This document shows positions 55,985 through 60,497 of a stretch of 60,497 nt of DNA, piece after piece. How positions within the stretch are numbered: position 1 is the stretch's first letter; each line of letters starts with the position of its first letter. The position numbers and the translations under genes are program-made. The notes beneath the pieces are model-generated. The model had not been told where the DNA came from. It was given only the letters and a program-made list of their open reading frames with translations, and did not search any database. The DNA comes from Krasilnikovozyma curviuscula (lineage: Eukaryota; Basidiomycota; Tremellomycetes; Cystofilobasidiales; Mrakiaceae). Where the stretch lies: positions 1 to 60,497 of the forward strand of contig MVAQ01000124.1 of the NCBI GenBank assembly GCA_014825775.1, written 5' to 3'.

Positions 55985-58900
55985 TTAGATACCAAATAAC
56001 ATAATTGCACCAATCAATGCCATCCATCGGACGACTGATGGCACCAATCTTCCCGCACCTGACGCTGTTCCTCCAGCTCCAGTCGTGACAGTTGCAGTTA
56101 CAGTAACAGCTTCAGTAGCCACAGTAGTAGTGACACTGCAGAAGAAAAAAGCGGTCAGCGCTGATAAAAGAAGGAAAAATAATTGAAGGACACACGTCTG
56201 AGGCACAATAGAAACAACAGTTGACCCATTCGGTACCACACTGACAACGGAGGGAGCCAAAGTACTTGTAATCACAGGACCCATTTGATTTGAAGTAATG
56301 ACCAGGCCATCTGATCTGGTGAGAGTGAAAGCAGCCGATTGAGTGACAACAGTAACCTCCGCCAGAATCGTTTCGAAAGTAGAAGCTGGTTGAACGGTAG
56401 TGAAAATTTCACCATTGGCAAAGGTAGTGATAGATGTAGTTGCTGGAACAGTGGCTTGGGTGACTTCTGGACCGACGACATTTAGAGAGGTGGTTCCTGG
56501 GAAGACCAGAGTGGTCAATTCAGGAACCTGATTAGCAGGAGATATCGTCGTCGCCGGTGGATTGTTAATTTCAGTTGTACCAACTGCTGGAGGAGAGTTG
56601 GTGGCAGCTGGTGCAGCAGAAGTGTTGGTGGCTGGAGAAACGTCCATCGCTGTTGTTGGAGTTGGTAGGTTGGTTGCAGCGGCATCGAGAGGAGAGGTCG
56701 TGATGTCTTGACCAGGTGCACCAGTGTTCACAGCTCCCTGAGCAGCAAGTGCTACTTGAAGAGGTACACTATAAGCGCAACAACAGTGGATTCAATAAAC
56801 GCGCCATTTTCAAAGCCGCCTTTGAATTGAACTCACAACTGATCGTGCGTCAGGAGATAGGTCGGGATAGCCCGAGGAGCAAGGTTGACCCGAACACGAA
56901 GTCCGAACGATCTCTTGATCGGCGTGGGAGTCAGAGTAGTTGCGGCTGTATCATTGGTATAGATGAAAGTGTGATCACTCGTGATGCCTCTGGTGTCAGA
57001 AACGGCTGGACATTGAACATTATAGAGATTAACCCAATCCGCACCGGAGATTGCGAATTTGTTTTGACAGATTTGAAGGTAGGAGACTTGAGGACAGTTG
57101 TTGATGCACTGAGATATGAAAGCAATTAAATTTAGAAACCCAATGTAGTCAGAGAGCGTCCTTACCTCTTGATACGTGTCTTCCACAAGCTTAGCAGAAC
57201 ATTGACCTAGAGACAGACGAGCAAGCATCAGAGCTAGTATCAAATTAGAAAAGATAGTAAAAAAGCTCACAGTCAGGCGGATACAGATCACTGACACCTC
57301 CGTTTGTGACGCAGATTCGTTGTTGAACAGAAGCGATACCTCCACAGACACCGTCACAAGAAGATGGCCAAGAGAGTTCAAGATCGTAAGGAACTGAAAA
57401 TCTAAATTGGAGAGGGGAGGTTAGTTGCTGTCTCTTCACCCAAAAGTAGGTGAGGTCGACTTACTATCCAACACTACGTACGGCGGCACCATAGGCACGG
57501 ACGAAGGAATGTAAGTCAGTCAGTACGTCAGACAAAAGTTTGAGTCAGGACGAGAAGGTGATGAGCTTACAATTATTGCTGAATGGGTACGAGATACCTG
57601 GACAAGAGAGGAGAAATAGATTAGCTGATTGCCATTGATTCAAAGTCTTGATATCACAACTTACTTCCACACGGGGCTGAGAAAAGCGACAGGTCAGCCC
57701 CAGTAATGCAGCATCAACTGAAAACAAGGTCTACTCACTCAAAGGGCCGAGCGACTGAATAGAAGCAGGTGAGATGGTAGAACTTGATACAGAGACAACA
57801 GTACTGGTTGGTGAATTTGTAGAGGTTGAGATACTGCTCGTAATCACTTTAGATGAGAGGAAATATGGTTAGATATGAGCTGGTAACGTTGACTTCAACT
57901 TGGACACTCACCCGTCGAGGAAACATCTACAGTGGATGAGACTGTGGCTGAAGCAACAACGGTGGACGACGACGTAGATATGCTCGTCGAAGTTGGTGAA
58001 GTAGACGTTGAGGTACTGGTCGTCGAAGTGCTGGTGCTGGTCGAGGAGCTACTGGAGGAAAGAGATGTCCTTGAAGTGACGGGAGTAGAGCTAGTGTCTA
58101 TGGTAAGAGAGCAGGACAGTATTGTCAGAATCCATATTTGGCAGCGCCAGTCAAGGAATATAAAGAAATAAAGCTGGGACGTACTGCTGATCGAAGAACT
58201 TGGCACGACGGTTGGTGAGCTGGTAGTCACTGATGAGAGAACAGAGGTCGAGGTACTGGTGCTGGTGCTGGTCGAGGAACTACGAGAAGAAGGAGATATA
58301 CTTGACGGGACAGAAGTAGTGCTAGTAGCTACGGTAAGAGAGCAGAACAAGCTTGTCAGAAATCACATTCAACCGCCTCAGTCAAGGAAAAACCTGACAC
58401 GGACTAGATGAGACTGAACTGCTGGTCGAGGAACTTGTTACGACCGGTAAAGTATTGGTAGTGACTGACGATGAGGCTGAAGTGCTGGAGCTTGGAACAC
58501 TTGAGCTGGAGGAGATCGAAGTACTGCTGGTTAGGATGACCGTGCTCGAGACCGACGACGAAGGACTGTAAGTGGTGACACGCAAAGAAGAGGTGGATGG
58601 GATGTTCGAGGTGGGAATCGATGAGCTTGTGCGTGAGGACAAAGTTGAGCTGAAGCCTGTACGTCATTATATGAGATGAGCGAACCGAGCAAGGTTAAGG
58701 AAAGAAAAAGGAATAGGGACGAGGTTACTAACTTGCTACACTCAATGGAGAGCTCGAAGTGACACTGGTAGAGCTGGTGAAAAAGTCGAAGATGCTGCTG
58801 CTGCTTGACGAACTAGTAAAACTAGACGACGACGACGGGACGCTGCTAATGCTGCTGCTGCTGGTCGTGACACTCGACGAAGCATGGTTTGAAAAGATGA

Positions 58901-59690
58901 AGGTGTCACTGGTGAGTGTGCTGCTGACACTGCTGTAGGAGGATGAAGTGAGCGAGGATGAGCTTGACGAGAATGTAGTGGCGCCGAGACTAATGGTAGG
59001 TAGGGGCAAGTGTCAGTTAAGGATTGGGATAAAAGGAATCATGGAAGCTCACTGACACTTCGCAGTTCGGTACACTAGGCTCGAAAGATGCACCCACTGT
59101 AAATGGGGCAGTGGTTGCTCGTGTACCGGTCGAATCTTGAACAGCGAGCGTACTGAGATCTCGAAGAAAGCGATTTCAGATTACAGATCTAGAATGTATT
59201 CTCTTGCTTTCAAATAAAAACACACACATTGTCGTTCCAGATGCAATGTTGACCAGCCACTCGAACCTTGTGTCTGTGTACTCCTCTTTGAGAGTCTCCA
59301 ACAGGGTACCAGATGACGATAGAACTGTAGGACGCAACTTTGAGTCAAACTGTTACGAAACAAACTCAAACCTAAGTCAATTAAACTTACCACTCAACGA
59401 ATATGGCGGCTGCCCTCCACTCCAAATGATGAGATCGTTCGAGCAGGTGGTGTCAGGACCTCTGTCGCCCTGTCCAAAGCTCAATGGGAAGCTTGTTGCT
59501 AAGCATCCAGGAGCAGATACTATAAGAATAAACAGTCAAAAAAAGAGTATCCATCACACAGGGTAAAAGAAGCTTTCCAATAGTTACTGACATGCGGCAC
59601 CGTTGGTACTGATTTTGATAGGCGGAACGTTCGTTGGGCAGAAGGACCCTTCAGACAAGTACATCGCGCACAGGAATTGACTAGACTAAC
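55985..59690 (-). CDS. Very large Ser/Thr-rich probable GPI-anchored surface protein
   Basis: A many-exon gene; the 3' end is sure (stop at 55985), the 5' end is not. The N-terminal part has SAPGCLATSFPLSFGQGD and CSNDLIIWSGGQPPYSLS, then GTLLETLKEEYTDTRFEWLV, the same beta domain as the gene at 49633. A long Ser/Thr stalk follows (57.7-59.0 kb), then a Cys-rich part (PCGSISYPFSNN, SSCDGVCGGIASVQQRICVT, CINNCPQVSYLQICQNKF). A second Thr-rich stalk ends in VVRWMALIGAIMLFGI, a hydrophobic GPI-attachment-type tail. Upstream of about 59690 I could not place a signal-peptide exon with confidence. Some short exons here allow two splice readings. Likely wall adhesin-like function, inferred from composition. 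Confidence 0.68.
57900..58370 (-). repeat. Tandem exon-plus-intron duplication in the Ser/Thr stalk
   Basis: The intron end GGTAAGAGAGCAG (plus strand) occurs at 58102 and again at 58333, 231 bp apart. The flanking exon text is also repeated (TGCTGGTCGAGGA and AGTAGAGCTAGT-like). Each unit holds one intron and one Ser/Thr exon. Confidence 0.6.
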
Positions 59691-59756
59691 CATTTACCGT
59701 TGTAAGCTAATAAAGGAATGAGAAATATTGAGACATTATAAAAAGTCAGATTATGT

Positions 59757-59826
59757 TGGTTAGGTTAGGTTTTAAGAGTATGTATAGGATGTGAAGACCG
59801 GAGTCGACCGCAAGTAAAGTAAACAA
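59757..59826 (-). repeat. Shared tail repeat, copy 3, beside the LINE
   Basis: The 31-nt core is at 59796-59826. To its left lies GGTTAGGTTAGG (about 59758-59769), which resembles short telomere-type repeats. It could be the 3' tail of the LINE. Confidence 0.55.
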
Positions 59827-60497
59827 AGACGCGCTGAGCTACTGTCGCACTATTTAGATATGGAATGAACATAGCTAGAATTGCGAAGATCAAAAACCCT
59901 CTCTGTGAGAGGGAAACCTTGCTACCCCGCAGAGACTATCCAGCGGGGCGAGAGAAAATATCTAAAAAACTATGTGTTGAGGAAAACTTCCTCCTCGGTC
60001 ACCACCACAGAGACATTTTTCCCCTTGACCCCACTAATATCTTCGTATATAATTTCCAAAGAATTTAAAGCAGCATTTCGAAAGACCTTTGAGTTCAACA
60101 TGGAATCCAGCAAGGTGTAAGAAAGGTCTGCCCGCTGGAAAAATTCCGCAACCTCGGCGCGAAAGTCTGCCAAAACCACCGCAGAACCATCATTTTGAAC
60201 AGCATTGGCTTCCTCTAATATAACATCTTCGTAACATTCAAAAGCATGACGTCTGTTGAAAGGACTCCCGCAAGAACAATCGTATCTGATGCCAAAAACA
60301 CCCGTTCTCCAACGGATCGCTAAGTTGAGGGGCGCATTTTTTGCCAATGTCAGCACTTTATCGCACAGTCCCGCTGTACGAGTAGCACTATTAGCCAATA
60401 TATAAACTCCTAATCGTCCCACTTCCGTCTGAGACTGCAGAAAGGCGCGTCGGACGGACAATTGATAGGCCAAGAGCGCCGACTTTACGCTCAAATC
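59827..60497 (-). mobile_element. 3' end of a non-LTR (LINE) retrotransposon, cut by the window edge
   Basis: An open frame from the right edge to 59970 (about 175 codons visible) codes the C-terminus of a LINE polyprotein: RRAFLQSQTEVGRLGVYIL, LAIRWRTGVFGIRYDCSCGS and PFNRRHAFECYED. The C-x-C ... H ... C pattern with FNRRH is the zinc-knuckle-like end typical of fungal LINE reverse transcriptases. The rest lies outside the window. Two hairpins stand in its 3' untranslated part. Cryptococcus has a telomere-associated LINE (Cnl1) with a similar end; whether this is a relative needs a search. The visible frame is open, so the element may be fairly young. Confidence 0.8.
59897..59948 (-). other. 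Two adjacent hairpins in the LINE 3' untranslated region
   Basis: Hairpin one is at 59897-59913: a perfect 7-bp stem (CCCTCTC / GAGAGGG) with a 3-nt loop. Hairpin two is at 59925-59948: CCCCGC / GCGGGG with a 12-nt loop. LINE reverse transcriptases often recognise a stem-loop near the RNA 3' end, so these are candidate recognition structures. Confidence 0.55.

Noticed and set aside
1..60497. CRISPR arrays, bacterial operons, riboswitches
   Set aside because: The window is intron-rich eukaryotic DNA; no regularly spaced direct repeats were seen.

Overview
This window is fungal nuclear DNA from a basidiomycete yeast. Genes on both strands are broken by many short GT-AG introns (often 5 to 15 per gene, mostly 45 to 150 nt). 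The products are typical of Tremellomycetes: Zn2Cys6 and C2H2 regulators with the fungal-specific domain, ACS-family MFS carriers, WSC-domain and Ser/Thr-rich surface glycoproteins. A Cryptococcus/Kwoniella-like lineage is my best guess; genus is inference. All exon maps are from reading splice sites, frames and family patterns by eye.

1-13.2 kb, housekeeping block, all on the minus strand: a PWI-domain splicing factor (SRm160-like, cut by the window edge), the spliceosome factor YJU2, the Sm core protein F, a HAL-type protein kinase, a probable F-box protein and a proline-rich protein with SH3-ligand motifs.

13.9-30.5 kb, a nutrient-use region: two paralogous alpha/beta hydrolases flank a vacuolar basic amino acid-type MFS carrier, a secreted M19 dipeptidase ending in KDEL, a C2H2 zinc-finger regulator and a Dal5-type carrier. 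The promoters of the dipeptidase and the Dal5-type carrier share an exact 9-mer (CACCCCACT) five times, which suggests one peptide-utilisation regulon. The regulator carries an in-frame TAG and the carrier has a missing donor site plus an in-frame TAG, so the regulon may be decaying.

31.6-46.4 kb, a probable catabolic cluster: an MDR-type reductase, an AtuA-like (DUF1446) protein, a Zn2Cys6 regulator, an ACS-family carrier and an NtaA-type flavin monooxygenase. Two divergent promoters in the cluster share the 8-mer TCGGTAGG/CCTACCGA, and the regulator promoter has a related TTCGGTA. An unrecognised 254-aa protein lies just before the cluster.

46.8-60.5 kb: an F-box/WD40 ubiquitin-ligase subunit (Cdc4/Fbw7 type), a small single-pass membrane protein, a Ser/Thr-rich membrane glycoprotein, an NmrA-like protein with a probable frameshift, a secreted WSC protein, an F-box-like fragment, a very large Ser/Thr-rich probable GPI protein, and at the right edge the 3' end of a non-LTR (LINE) retrotransposon. 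A related 31-bp sequence occurs three times here, one copy next to the LINE. The density of surface genes and LINE material suggests a fast-evolving, possibly subtelomeric, flank.
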